64,000 nucleotides of DNA, taken from assembly GCF_001577305.1 (NCBI RefSeq), contig NZ_CP014518.1:1674001-1738000 (forward strand), in the 5' to 3' direction. Shown in pieces: positions 31,872 through 40,756 of this stretch; within the stretch, counting starts at the first letter, position 1; each line of letters starts with the position of its first letter. Origin of the DNA: Sinomonas atrocyanea (lineage in GTDB: Bacteria; Actinomycetota; Actinomycetes; Actinomycetales; Micrococcaceae). A program made the translations under genes and the position numbers. A model generated the notes under the pieces. The model was not told the origin of the DNA, searched no databases, and saw nothing but the letters and a program-made list of their open reading frames with translations.

Positions 31872-32723
31872 TCAGCTCGGTTCGCCCGAGCCGAGGGGAG
31901 CTCCCGCGCCGAAGACGGGCCCCGCCGTCGGCCGCTTCGCCGAGATGCCGTCCCCGCTCGACTTGTGCCGCAGCCTCCGGATCACCCACGGGACGAAGTA
32001 CTCCCGCGCCCAGACAAGGTCCTCGGTCCGGGCCGTACGCCAGGTGCGCACGGGAGTCGGGCTCGGGTCCATCGGCTCGAGGCCGTGGCGGACATTGAGG
32101 GTCTCGAGGGCCATGATCGCGATGGTGTGGTGGCCGAGTGGGGAGAAGTGCAGCCGGTCGGTGTCCCACATGCGCGGATCGGAGAGCTGGCGCAGGCCCC
32201 ACATGTCGGCCACGACGGCGTCGTGCCGCGCCGCAACCACACGCAGGTTCTCGTTGTAGATGGCGACCTTGCCGCGGATGGCCGAGAGCACGGGGGTCGA
32301 GCCGATGTCCGGGCCGTTGAAGAGGAGCACCGTGGCGCCCGCGTCGGCGAGGCGTCCCACGGCGGAGTCGAGCCGGAGCGCGAGGGCATCGGGATCGCTC
32401 CCCGGCCGCAGCAGGTCGTTGCCGCCAGCCGAGACCGACACGAGGTCCGGTCGGAGCTCGAGGGCCGGCTCGAGCTGCTCGTCCAGGATGCGGCCCAGGA
32501 GGCGCCCCCGGATCGCAAGGTTCGCGTACGCGAAATCCTCGGTGCCGTGCGAGAGCTCCTCGGCCAGCCGGTCCGCCCAGCCGCGGTGGCGCCCCGGGTT
32601 CTGCGGATCGGGATCGCCGATCCCCTCGGTGAAGGAGTCCCCGAGCGCCACGTACCGGTGCCACGGGTGCCGGCGCCCCTCCGGGAGACCGATTTCTGCT
32701 GGGGCCTCGCGTTCGACGGTCAT
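31872..32723 (-). CDS. SGNH/GDSL-family hydrolase
   Basis: 283 residues. Block I YVALGDSFTEGIGDPDP holds the nucleophile Ser. Further blocks are the Gly region, VSAGGNDLL (block III Asn) and DRLHFSPLGHH (the Asp-x-x-His dyad). Esterase or lipase type with unknown substrate. No signal peptide, so probably cytoplasmic. ATG 32723 is chosen because CATAAT is at -13 to -8; an in-frame ATG at 32744 would add seven residues. Confidence 0.9.
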   Translation of the reverse strand: MTVEREAPAEIGLPEGRRHPWHRYVALGDSFTEGIGDPDPQNPGRHRGWADRLAEELSHGTEDFAYANLAIRGRLLGRILDEQLEPALELRPDLVSVSAGGNDLLRPGSDPDALALRLDSAVGRLADAGATVLLFNGPDIGSTPVLSAIRGKVAIYNENLRVVAARHDAVVADMWGLRQLSDPRMWDTDRLHFSPLGHHTIAIMALETLNVRHGLEPMDPSPTPVRTWRTARTEDLVWAREYFVPWVIRRLRHKSSGDGISAKRPTAGPVFGAGAPLGSGEPS

Positions 32724-32826
32724 GGCTGCAATTATGCCGCGCAAGTAACCTGAACGGTCTTTCAGATAGGCAGTGCCGCGCTCGGCGAGAATAGTTGATG
32801 CTTCAACTATGTGTCACAATGGGGAC

Positions 32827-33531
32827 ATGACTGATGCCCCTGCCGACGCCCGGCGCGCCGCCTTCCCCGCCCACTACCCCGAGCACGTCGCCCTGTGGAA
32901 CCGCCCCGAGGAGGACCGGGAGGGCACGCCGCTCCTCGTGCTGCTCCACGGCTACGGCTCCAACGAGGCCGACCTCATGGGCCTCGCCCCCTACGTCCCC
33001 GCGCAGTTCACCGTCGCCTCGCTGCGCGCGCCGCAGGAGCTGGCCCCCGGGGCGTACCAGTGGTTCCCGCTCATGGCCGCGCAGGACTTCACCATGGACG
33101 CCGTCGAGGCCGCCACCGAGTACGTCCTCGCCTGGCTGGATGACGTGCGCGGCCGGCACAGCTCCGTGACCGTGCTCGGCTTCTCGATGGGGATGGCCAT
33201 GGCGACCTCCCTCGTGCGGCGCCGCCCGCACGACTTCGCGGCCGTGGTGGGCCTGTCCGGCTTCGCTGTCGATCCGTCCTCAGCCGGCGCCCCGGCGGAG
33301 GACTACGGCTACTTCCTCGACGGGGACCTCGACGGGACGCTCCCCATGTTCTGGGGCCGCGACCAGGCCGACCCCGTCATCACGCAGGACAAGGTCGAGT
33401 ACACGATGGGCTGGGTGCGCAGCCACGTGCAGCTGACCAAGGTCACGTACCCGGGAATCGGGCACAGCGTCAGCGCGCCCGAGATCGCCCACGTGAAGGA
33501 GTTCCTCGAGCTCTCGGTCCTCAAGGGCTGA
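32827..33531 (+). CDS. Alpha/beta-hydrolase, phospholipase/carboxylesterase type
   Basis: 234 residues. Oxyanion-hole segment LLVLLHGYGSNEADLMGLAP, nucleophile elbow VLGFSMGMAMATS, an acid region near FWGRDQADPVI and the catalytic His in GIGHSVSAPE. It resembles the YpfH/carboxylesterase group. CACAAT at 32815-32820 is exactly at -12 to -7, so probably leaderless. Confidence 0.88.
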   Translation: MTDAPADARRAAFPAHYPEHVALWNRPEEDREGTPLLVLLHGYGSNEADLMGLAPYVPAQFTVASLRAPQELAPGAYQWFPLMAAQDFTMDAVEAATEYVLAWLDDVRGRHSSVTVLGFSMGMAMATSLVRRRPHDFAAVVGLSGFAVDPSSAGAPAEDYGYFLDGDLDGTLPMFWGRDQADPVITQDKVEYTMGWVRSHVQLTKVTYPGIGHSVSAPEIAHVKEFLELSVLKG

Positions 33532-33626
33532 GCCCCGCGGGGCGCGACGGCGGCTGCCCGCCTCGGGCGGCTGCCCAGCCTCGCGCTCAGGCCGGGCCGG
33601 CGCTCCGGCCGGGCCAGGCGCTCCGG

Positions 33627-33902
33627 TCAGGACTGCGGCACGAGGCGGACGCGCTGGCCGTTGACCTCGACCGAGTCGCCGACCCCCAGCTGCCGCCCGC
33701 GGCGCTCCTCGATCTCCCCGTTGACCTTCACCAGGCCGTGGCGGATGAGCTCTGCGGCCTCGACGCCGTCCTCGACGAGCGAGGCGAGCTTGAGGAGCTG
33801 TCCGAGCCGGATCGTCCCCTCGCGGATCTCGACGGTCTCCTCGGCGCCGCTGCCCTGGGACGGGGGCTGGCCGGTGGCACGGGAGGATTCGCGGCGCGTC
33901 AT
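33627..33902 (-). CDS. S4-domain RNA-binding protein
   Basis: A 91-residue YbcJ/RlbA-like protein: IRLGQLLKLASLVEDGVEAA, then LIRHGLVKVNGEIEERRGRQ and GDSVEVNGQRV, a complete S4 fold. Probably binds rRNA or tRNA. TAGAGT at -12 to -7 (33914-33909) marks a leaderless start whose -10 overlaps that of the divergent DMT gene. Confidence 0.87.
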   Translation of the reverse strand: MTRRESSRATGQPPSQGSGAEETVEIREGTIRLGQLLKLASLVEDGVEAAELIRHGLVKVNGEIEERRGRQLGVGDSVEVNGQRVRLVPQS

Positions 33903-33908
33903 GCTGCA

Positions 33909-33918
33909 ACTCTAGGCT
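33909..33918. promoter_or_regulatory. Overlapping divergent leaderless -10 boxes
   Basis: Minus strand TAGAGT (33914-33909) is at -12 to -7 of the S4 gene. Plus strand TAGGCT (33913-33918) is at -12 to -7 of ATG 33925. The two boxes share two bases, so only one polymerase can occupy the site. Confidence 0.6.
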
Positions 33919-33953
33919 AGGCGGATGACTGATGCCCCCGCGCGCCCCTGCCC

Positions 33954-34898
33954 GTGTGGCTCGCAGCGGCCGTCCTGGCAGGCATCGCCATCCCGGCCCA
34001 GGGGCGCGTCAACGGCGCCCTCGGCCTCAGGGTCGGCGACGGGCTCGAGGCGGCGCTCGCGAGCTTCTCCACCGGGCTCGTCCTCTTGATCGGCATCGCC
34101 CTGGCACTCCCGTCCGGCCGGGCGGGCCTGAGCGAGATCGTGCCTTCGCTGCGTGGGGGCCGCGTCCCCTGGTGGTACCTCGGCGCGGGCCTGTTCGGGG
34201 CGCTGTTCGTCGTCGCCCAGACCTTCACCGTGGGAATCCTGGGCATCGCCGTGTTCACCATCGCCGCGGTCACCGGCCAGACCATCAGCGGTCTGCTCGT
34301 GGACCGGGTGGGCTTCGCGCAGGGGCGGAGGCGCCCGGTCACCGGAATCCGTCTCCTTGCCACGGTCCTCACGCTCGCCTCAGTCGCGTACACCGTGGCG
34401 CCCAAGCTCTCGGTCGCCGATCCCGCCGCGCTCCTCGCGGTCATCGTCCTCCCGGCGGCGGCAGGCTTCGGGCAGAGCTTCCAATCGGCCATGAACGGCG
34501 CAAGCGCCCGCGCGTACGGCAGTCCCCTCGCGGCCACGCTCATGAACTTCGTCTCGGGAATCGTGGGCCTCGCGCTCGCCTGGGGTGTCAAGCTCGCCGC
34601 CTCGGGCCCTGGCCGGCCGCTGCCCGGGGACTTCCCGGGGGACTGGTGGTACTACACCGGAGGCGTGCTCGGAGTCGTGTTCATCGGCGCGGCCGCCGTG
34701 CTCGTTCGGCACCTCGGCGTGCTCCTCACCGGCCTGGGCATGATCGGCGGCCAGCTCCTCGGCTCGCTCGCCCTCGATGCTGCGGCCCCGGTGCCGGGCA
34801 GTGTGGTTGCCCTTCCGACCGTGGTCGGCACCCTCGCCACGCTCGGGGCCATGGTCGTGGCGACCCTCCCGTGGGACCGGCGCCAGTTCCGCCGGTAG
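33954..34898 (+). CDS. DMT-superfamily exporter, DUF606/YdcZ type
   Basis: 314 residues with about ten membrane helices, beginning WLAAAVLAGIAIPAQGRVNG and repeating the half-unit near residue 160 (FGQSFQSAMNGASARAYGSP). Both halves show the Gln-x-x-x-Asn-Gly feature of DUF606 proteins. GTG 33954 is the first good in-frame start but has no Shine-Dalgarno. A leaderless ATG at 33925 lies one base out of frame; adding one C to the C5 run at 33935-33939 would give MTDAPRAPLPVWLAAAV. The true start is therefore uncertain. Confidence 0.8.
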   Translation: MWLAAAVLAGIAIPAQGRVNGALGLRVGDGLEAALASFSTGLVLLIGIALALPSGRAGLSEIVPSLRGGRVPWWYLGAGLFGALFVVAQTFTVGILGIAVFTIAAVTGQTISGLLVDRVGFAQGRRRPVTGIRLLATVLTLASVAYTVAPKLSVADPAALLAVIVLPAAAGFGQSFQSAMNGASARAYGSPLAATLMNFVSGIVGLALAWGVKLAASGPGRPLPGDFPGDWWYYTGGVLGVVFIGAAAVLVRHLGVLLTGLGMIGGQLLGSLALDAAAPVPGSVVALPTVVGTLATLGAMVVATLPWDRRQFRR

Positions 34899-34960
34899 TC
34901 TTGGAGGCACACACCCGACGGACCGCACCCAGCGGCCTGAGCACTCTCGGAGGATTCCCC

Positions 34961-36343
34961 TTGGCACCCAAGACCGCACTGGACTCGATTGTCTCCCTGG
35001 CCAAGCGCCGCGGATTCGTCTACCAGGCGGGTGAGATCTACGGAGGGTCCCGCTCGGCGTGGGACTACGGTCCACTCGGCGTCGAGCTCAAGGAGAACAT
35101 CAAGGAGCAGTGGTGGCAGACCTTCGTCCGCGGCCGCGAGGACATGGTCGGGCTCGACTCCTCGGTGATCCTGCCCAAGCAGGTCTGGGAGGCCTCGGGC
35201 CACGTCGCGACGTTCACCGATCCGCTCGTCGAGTGCCTCCAGTGCCACCACCGCTTCCGCCAGGACCACCTCATCGAGGCGTACGAGGCCAAGAAGGGCC
35301 GCGCGCCCGAGGAGGGCATGGACTCCATCACGTGCCCGAACTGCGGCACCGCCGGGAAGTGGACCGAGCCGCAGATGTTCTCCGGCCTGATGAAGACCTT
35401 CCTGGGCCCGGTCGACAACGCCGAGGGCCTGCACTACATGCGCCCCGAGACGGCGCAGGGCATCTTCGTCAACTTCAACAACGTCGTCACGACCTCCCGG
35501 AAGAAGCCGCCGTTCGGCATCGGCCAGATCGGCAAGGCCTTCCGCAACGAGATCACCCCCGGCAACTTCATCTTCCGCACGCGCGAGTTCGAGCAGATGG
35601 AGATCGAGTACTTCACCGCGCCGGCTGACGCCGACGCGTGGTTCAAGCACTGGGTCGACGCCTGCTGGAACTGGTTCATCGACCTCGGCATCAACCCCGA
35701 GAACATGCGCCAGTTCGACGTCCCCGAGGACGAGCGCGCCCACTACTCGGCGGGCACGATCGACATCGAGTACCGCTTCGGCTTCCAGGGCAACGAGTGG
35801 GGCGAGCTCATGGGCGTCGCGAACCGCACGGACTTCGACCTCTCGAGCCATTCGAAGGCCTCCGGCCACGAGCTCGCCTACTTCAACCAGGCCACCAATG
35901 AGCGCTACACGCCGTACGTGATCGAGCCCTCGTTCGGCCTCACCCGGTCCATGATGGCCTTCCTCGTCGACGCCTTCACCGAGGACGAGGCGCCCAACAC
36001 GAAGGGCGGCGTGGACAAGCGCACGGTCCTGCGCCTCGATCCGCGCCTGGCCCCCGTCAAGGCCGCCGTCCTCCCGCTCTCGCGCAACGAGGACCTCTCG
36101 CCCAAGGCCCGCGACCTCGGCGCCGAGCTGCGGCGGCACTGGAACATCGAGTTCGACGACGCCGGCGCGATCGGCCGCCGCTACCGTCGCCAGGACGAGA
36201 TCGGCACCCCGTTCTGCATCACCGTGGACTTCGACACCCTCGAGGACCAGGCCGTGACCATCCGCGAGCGCGACTCGATGAGCCAGGAGCGGGTCTCCCT
36301 CGACAAGGTGACCGGCTACCTGTTCGAGCGGCTCGGGAAGTGA
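34961..36343 (+). CDS. glyS: Glycyl-tRNA synthetase (dimeric, eukaryote-like type)
   Basis: A 460-residue class II synthetase of the alpha2 type. Motifs: KRRGFVYQAGEIYGGSRSAW, YGPLGVELK, a CxxC zinc site (CLQCHHRF and CPNCG), motif 2 FRNEITPGNFIFRTREFEQM and motif 3 PSFGLTRSMM. TTG 34961 is chosen from the family N-terminus and CGGAGG upstream; there is no ATG or GTG nearby in frame. A -10-like TAGTCT overlaps the stop of the DMT gene. Confidence 0.95.
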   Translation: MAPKTALDSIVSLAKRRGFVYQAGEIYGGSRSAWDYGPLGVELKENIKEQWWQTFVRGREDMVGLDSSVILPKQVWEASGHVATFTDPLVECLQCHHRFRQDHLIEAYEAKKGRAPEEGMDSITCPNCGTAGKWTEPQMFSGLMKTFLGPVDNAEGLHYMRPETAQGIFVNFNNVVTTSRKKPPFGIGQIGKAFRNEITPGNFIFRTREFEQMEIEYFTAPADADAWFKHWVDACWNWFIDLGINPENMRQFDVPEDERAHYSAGTIDIEYRFGFQGNEWGELMGVANRTDFDLSSHSKASGHELAYFNQATNERYTPYVIEPSFGLTRSMMAFLVDAFTEDEAPNTKGGVDKRTVLRLDPRLAPVKAAVLPLSRNEDLSPKARDLGAELRRHWNIEFDDAGAIGRRYRRQDEIGTPFCITVDFDTLEDQAVTIRERDSMSQERVSLDKVTGYLFERLGK

Positions 36344-36350
36344 CCCGGGC

Positions 36351-37385
36351 GTGGCACAGCTGACCTACCGGCCCTGGCGCGAGGGCGACGACCGCACCCT
36401 GCTGCAGCTGTGGGGCGACGCCGAGGGCGCGTCGCCGGCGCAGTTCCGCGGTGCCTTCGCGCCGGACTCGGACGGTGCGGACGACGCCGCGCCGTCGCCT
36501 GCCGCCGCATGGCGCCGCTGCATCGTGGCGGAGGACCAGGGCATTCCCGTGGCGGCCGGCGTCGTCTACGAGGCGGCGCTCCATCCGGCGCGGCTGTGGG
36601 TGTACGTCGAGGTTGCCCGGGACCATCGTCGGGCAGGCATCGGGACCGAGCTCCTGCGGCGCCTGCGTGAGCGCACCGCCGACGTGCCCGCCCGCATCGC
36701 CGCGGCCGCGGGCGGAGGGGTCCCGCGCCTGCGCTCGAAGGTCGAGGCCGGGAGCGCGGGGGCGGCGTTCGCCGAGGCCAGCGGGTTCGGCCTGCTCCAG
36801 CGCTCCCGCGAGGTCGTCGTGCGGCCGGGGGCGCTCAAGCTCCCCGTCTTCGGCGACGGGCCGGCGGCGGAGACCGGGCTGGGCGATGACACTTCCCCGC
36901 TCGTCGAGGATCTGGCGACCGGCTCGGTCGAGCTGAGCGACGCCGTCGGCCGCTACTATGCCGCGGTGCACGAGTGGGACCCGCCGGCTGCGCTCAGCGT
37001 GGGCCGTGCCCAGCAGCTCTTCCTCTCTGACGCCGCGGGGGCCCACGGCGCCGTCGTGCTGCGAGCCCCGGCCGTGAGCGCGTTCGGCGCCGGGGTCGCG
37101 CCGTCGAAGAAGGGCCGGCTGCGGGCCTTCGCGGTGAGCTATGCCGGCCCGGCGAGCGCCGCCGCCGAACAGCCGAGCGAAGTGCTGCTCGGCCACGAGG
37201 TCCGTCTCGACCGGGCCGACGCCCAGGACGCGGTGCGCGGCCTCCTCGCGCTCGTGGCCTACCAGCATCCGGTGCGGCTCGAAGTCGACGACTCCATGGC
37301 CGCCGTGCGGGCCGCGGTCGATCCGCTGCTCGAGACGGGCACGGCAGAGCAGGTGGGGCCCGAGACCCTCACCGTCGGGGACTGA
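36351..37385 (+). CDS. GNAT family acetyltransferase with a C-terminal extension
   Basis: 344 residues. The N-terminal half is a GNAT domain: LTYRPWREGDDRTLLQLWGD, then LWVYVEVARDHRRAGIGTEL with the acetyl-CoA loop RRAGIGTEL. The second half has LSVGRAQQLFLSDAAGAHGA and may be a second, degenerate GNAT fold. GTG start 7 bp after glyS, so probably co-transcribed. Substrate unknown. Confidence 0.8.
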   Translation: MAQLTYRPWREGDDRTLLQLWGDAEGASPAQFRGAFAPDSDGADDAAPSPAAAWRRCIVAEDQGIPVAAGVVYEAALHPARLWVYVEVARDHRRAGIGTELLRRLRERTADVPARIAAAAGGGVPRLRSKVEAGSAGAAFAEASGFGLLQRSREVVVRPGALKLPVFGDGPAAETGLGDDTSPLVEDLATGSVELSDAVGRYYAAVHEWDPPAALSVGRAQQLFLSDAAGAHGAVVLRAPAVSAFGAGVAPSKKGRLRAFAVSYAGPASAAAEQPSEVLLGHEVRLDRADAQDAVRGLLALVAYQHPVRLEVDDSMAAVRAAVDPLLETGTAEQVGPETLTVGD

Positions 37386-37410
37386 CCGCCGGCTCCCGGC
37401 CCCGGGCGAC

Positions 37411-38259
37411 TTACATCTTGTCGCGGTCGGGACGCAGCCCGTTCATGACGTCGCGAGCATCCCAGATGTCGCGCTCGGCCTCGGTCGGAGCCCCTCCGCC
37501 GAATTTCGCCGGCACCCACCACGCCCCGGCGGGGTGGCCCAGCGGGAAGTCGAGCACCGCGACGTCGGCGGCGGACTGGAGGGCCGTCTGGAGTCGCCGT
37601 CCGGCGTCCTCGGGGCCGGTGGTGCCGGCCACGTCCACGGGGGCGCCGAAGTGGATCCGGACCGGAGCCTGCCACAAGGCCCTGAGCGAGCCCGCCCCCC
37701 GCCTCGCCCTGGCCCCATGGCCCCGGGTCATGATGCGGTGGCCGCCCCAGACCGCCACGGGCACGAGGGGGACGCCGGTCTCGAGGGCCATCCGCACCGC
37801 ACCGGTATGGCAGGCGCGCACGGTGAAGCTCCGGCTCACCCCGGCCTCGGGGAAGAGGGCAACGCTCCAGCCCGCGTCCAGGGTCCTCAGGGAGGCGTGG
37901 AGGCTCGCGTGGTTCGGCTTGCCCACGACGGCGAGCCCTCCGCAGGCATTGATCGCTGCGCCCAGCAGACGGCTGCGATAGGGGCGGGGGCCCACGAGGA
38001 ACCGCAGCCTGTCCCGCCGGAGCTCCCACCACAGCAGGGCGACGGGAACGAAGTCGAGATACCCGAAGTGCGTGATGGTGAGGACAACCTGCCCCTCAGG
38101 GACGGCGTCGTGGCCCGTGGAGACGACGTCGACCCGAAACAGGTCCCGCAGGGCGGTGAACGCCAGGCGGGCCAGATCGTAAAGCCAGAAGTTGTCCGGC
38201 CGGAGACGGCGCGCCTGATCCGGGAGCCGCGGGCGGCCCGGAACGCGAGGTGTCGCCAT
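37411..38259 (-). CDS. 1-acyl-sn-glycerol-3-phosphate acyltransferase (PlsC family)
   Basis: 282 residues. Catalytic motif H-x4-D in ITHFGYLDFVP, then YRSRLLGAAINACGG, the FPEG-like ALFPEAGVSRSF and VPVAVWGGHRIMTRG. It makes or remodels phosphatidic acid at the membrane. ATG 38259 is preceded by TAGGGT at -13 to -8. A longer minus-strand frame upstream is a shadow. Convergent with the GNAT gene. Confidence 0.87.
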   Translation of the reverse strand: MATPRVPGRPRLPDQARRLRPDNFWLYDLARLAFTALRDLFRVDVVSTGHDAVPEGQVVLTITHFGYLDFVPVALLWWELRRDRLRFLVGPRPYRSRLLGAAINACGGLAVVGKPNHASLHASLRTLDAGWSVALFPEAGVSRSFTVRACHTGAVRMALETGVPLVPVAVWGGHRIMTRGHGARARRGAGSLRALWQAPVRIHFGAPVDVAGTTGPEDAGRRLQTALQSAADVAVLDFPLGHPAGAWWVPAKFGGGAPTEAERDIWDARDVMNGLRPDRDKM

Positions 38260-38434
38260 GGCGCCCACCCTACAGGCGGCAGAGCCTCCGACGGGGGCTG
38301 CGTTGCTGGCAGGCGGCTCGCTGGCGGCTTGTCCACATAGGGCCTCTTCTCGGTTCCGGCCGGGCCGCCAGCTCCGTAGCGTCGGGAACCAGGTGCCGAA
38401 GGGGCACCGGACACCAGGGAACCCGGGGGTTGGC

Positions 38435-39478
38435 ATGGCCAAGGCACAGCGCAATCGCACACGCAGAGGCGGGAGGACGCTGCCTGCTGGCCCCGGCGGG
38501 CTACCTGGACCCTCGGGCCCGAGCGGGCAGGGTGGACCTCGGGACCCGCATCTGCCCGAGTTCAGCCAGCGCCAGGCCGACGCCCTTACAGCCCACGCGG
38601 CAGAGGCCGTCCGCAGCCGCGGGTACCGGGCCAAGGACTGCGGGACGCACCTGGCCGTGACGGGAGGCCCCTTCACGGGCCCGGGCGCACAGCTGGGGTT
38701 CTCGACCATCGCCCGCGAGGCAGGGCGTCTTCCCGAAGCGGAGTGGGGCGCCATGGTCGCGGCCGTCGTCACCCAGATCCTCGACGTCGCCGTCCACGGC
38801 TGCCGAACCCGCGGCGGCCTCGGGTACGCGGGGCAGGCTCTGCGCGAACGGCTCTTCCCCCGCTTCGTGGCGCCAGAGCGGATGCCGCCGGGCCAGCTCG
38901 CCGAGGCCCACACGTACGCCCGCCACGTGGGAGGGCTGCCGCTGATTCTGGCCCTCCGCCACGACCAGGCCTCCCTCTACCTCGCCGACGACCACCTCGC
39001 CAAGGCGGGCGCCCCCGACGCGGCCTGGGCGGCCGCGGAGTCCAACCTCTTCGCAGCGGGCCTCGGGAGGGGAGAGGCCGTCGTCCGCGAGGGCACGGCC
39101 GTTCTGCTGCTCGAGTCCGATCATCCGCGCCAGGCATCGTGGATGGCCTATCCGGAGCGGCTCATGGACCACTTCGGGATCGAGCCCGGCCCCCTCGGGG
39201 TCCTCTTCAGCGTTCCGGCGCTGAGGATGATCGCCTTCACCGTGACCGAGGACAGCGTCTCGAGCGAGGGCATCCGTTCGATGCTCGAACTCAACGCCGT
39301 CCTCGCCCAGGACGAGGTGGCGCCGCTGAGTCCGCACGTCTACTGGTGGCGCCCGGGCGCCCCCATGCAGCAGGCAACGGCATGGGAGGACGGCGCGGTC
39401 GTCGTCTCCGCGCCCGCGGAACTGGTCCGCCTCCTCGGCGGACAGGACGGCTCACAGGACGGCAGGGCGGTCGCGTGA
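38435..39478 (+). CDS. Conserved protein of unknown function
   Basis: 347 residues, not recognised. The N-terminus is basic and Gly/Pro-rich (KAQRNRTRRGGRTLPAGPGG), followed by a folded alpha/beta region with FSTIAREAGRLPEAEWGAMV and ILALRHDQASLYLADDHLAK. Soluble. ATG 38435 is the likely start; the upstream in-frame extension to 38258 lacks sense. TTGTCCACA, a match to the actinobacterial DnaA box, lies at 38329-38337. Neighbours give no functional hint. Confidence 0.65.
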   Translation: MAKAQRNRTRRGGRTLPAGPGGLPGPSGPSGQGGPRDPHLPEFSQRQADALTAHAAEAVRSRGYRAKDCGTHLAVTGGPFTGPGAQLGFSTIAREAGRLPEAEWGAMVAAVVTQILDVAVHGCRTRGGLGYAGQALRERLFPRFVAPERMPPGQLAEAHTYARHVGGLPLILALRHDQASLYLADDHLAKAGAPDAAWAAAESNLFAAGLGRGEAVVREGTAVLLLESDHPRQASWMAYPERLMDHFGIEPGPLGVLFSVPALRMIAFTVTEDSVSSEGIRSMLELNAVLAQDEVAPLSPHVYWWRPGAPMQQATAWEDGAVVVSAPAELVRLLGGQDGSQDGRAVA

Positions 39479-39547
39479 GAGGGGGCACGCCGCCCGCGCC
39501 CAGAGCGGGTGCGCCGGCGTTTTGCATCGCTTTGACACAATGGAGGG

Positions 39548-40756
39548 GTGACTGCTGTGCCAACCGTCCTTCCCGGAACCCCCTCGGGTGCCCCAGCCGA
39601 ACCCGTTCGACTCGAGCTGCCGCCCCTGCACCTGGGGCGCCTCACCGTCGACACCCCCGTGGTGCTCGCGCCGATGGCGGGCATCACGAACACGGCCTTC
39701 CGGCGCCTGTGCCGCGAGTTCGGCGGGGGGCTGTACGTCGCGGAGATGGTCACCTCGCGGGCACTCGTCGAGCGGCACCCCGAGTCCCTGCGCATGATCA
39801 GGCACGACGACGATGAGGCCGTCCGCTCGGTGCAGCTCTACGGGGTGGATCCCGTCACCGTGGGCCAGGCCGTCCGCATGCTCGTCGAGGAAGACCTTGC
39901 CGACCACATCGACCTCAACTTCGGCTGCCCGGTCCCGAAGGTCACCAAGCGCGGAGGCGGCTCGGCCCTGCCCTGGAAGACGGACCTGTTCACGCAGATC
40001 GTCACCACCGCGGTCCGCGAGGCGGACCGGGGCGGCCTCCCGCTGACCGTGAAGATGCGCAAAGGCATCGACGAGGACCACCTGACCTACCTCGACGCCG
40101 GCCGGATCGCGCGGGACGCCGGCGTCGCCGCGGTGGCACTGCACGGGCGCACCGCGGCCCAGTTCTATTCCGGGACGGCGGACTGGAGCGCCATTGCCCG
40201 CCTGCGGGAGGCCCTCCCGGACGTGCCGGTGCTCGGCAACGGCGACATCTGGAGCGCCGAGGACGCGGTGCGCATGGTGCGCGAGACGGGGGTCGACGGG
40301 GTCGTCGTCGGGCGCGGCTGCCAAGGCCGCCCCTGGCTCTTCGGCGACCTGCAGGCGGCCTTCGAAGGCCGCGCGGACCGCATCCAGCCCGGACTTGCGG
40401 AGGTCGGCGAGGCGTTCTTCCGCCACGCGCAGCTCCTGGTCGAGTACTTCGAGGACGAGGGCAAGGCGCTGCGGGACATCCGCAAGCACGTCGCCTGGTA
40501 CTTCAAGGGATACGCGGTGGGAGGGGAGCTGCGGGCCCGCCTCGCGCAGGTGAACACGCTCGAGGAGCTCCGCGGCCTCCTGGGCACGCTCGACGCGGAC
40601 GCACCCTACCCGGGCGCCGATGCCGAGGGGCCGCGGGGCCGGGCGGGGTCGCCGAAGCGCCCCGCCCTCCCGGACCGCTGGCTCGAGAGCCGGACCATGG
40701 ACAGCGCCCAGACCCGCGACATCGCCGCCGCAGAGCTGGACGTGTCCGGTGGCTGA
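39548..40756 (+). CDS. dusB: tRNA-dihydrouridine synthase
   Basis: A 402-residue FMN enzyme that reduces uridine in tRNA D-loops. It has VVLAPMAGITNTAFRRLCRE, DHIDLNFGCPVPKVTKRGGG (catalytic Cys), VKMRKGID, ALHGRTAAQFYSG and VLGNGDIW, with VVVGRGCQGRPWLF. DusB-like by pattern. CACAAT at 39536-39541 sits at -12 to -7 of the GTG, so it is probably leaderless. It overlaps dgt by 8 bp. Confidence 0.93.
   Translation: MTAVPTVLPGTPSGAPAEPVRLELPPLHLGRLTVDTPVVLAPMAGITNTAFRRLCREFGGGLYVAEMVTSRALVERHPESLRMIRHDDDEAVRSVQLYGVDPVTVGQAVRMLVEEDLADHIDLNFGCPVPKVTKRGGGSALPWKTDLFTQIVTTAVREADRGGLPLTVKMRKGIDEDHLTYLDAGRIARDAGVAAVALHGRTAAQFYSGTADWSAIARLREALPDVPVLGNGDIWSAEDAVRMVRETGVDGVVVGRGCQGRPWLFGDLQAAFEGRADRIQPGLAEVGEAFFRHAQLLVEYFEDEGKALRDIRKHVAWYFKGYAVGGELRARLAQVNTLEELRGLLGTLDADAPYPGADAEGPRGRAGSPKRPALPDRWLESRTMDSAQTRDIAAAELDVSGG

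Noticed and set aside
38329..38337. TTGTCCACA as part of a replication origin
   Set aside because: A single DnaA-box match without a cluster, AT-rich unwinding region, dnaA or dnaN. Probably chance or a minor titration site.
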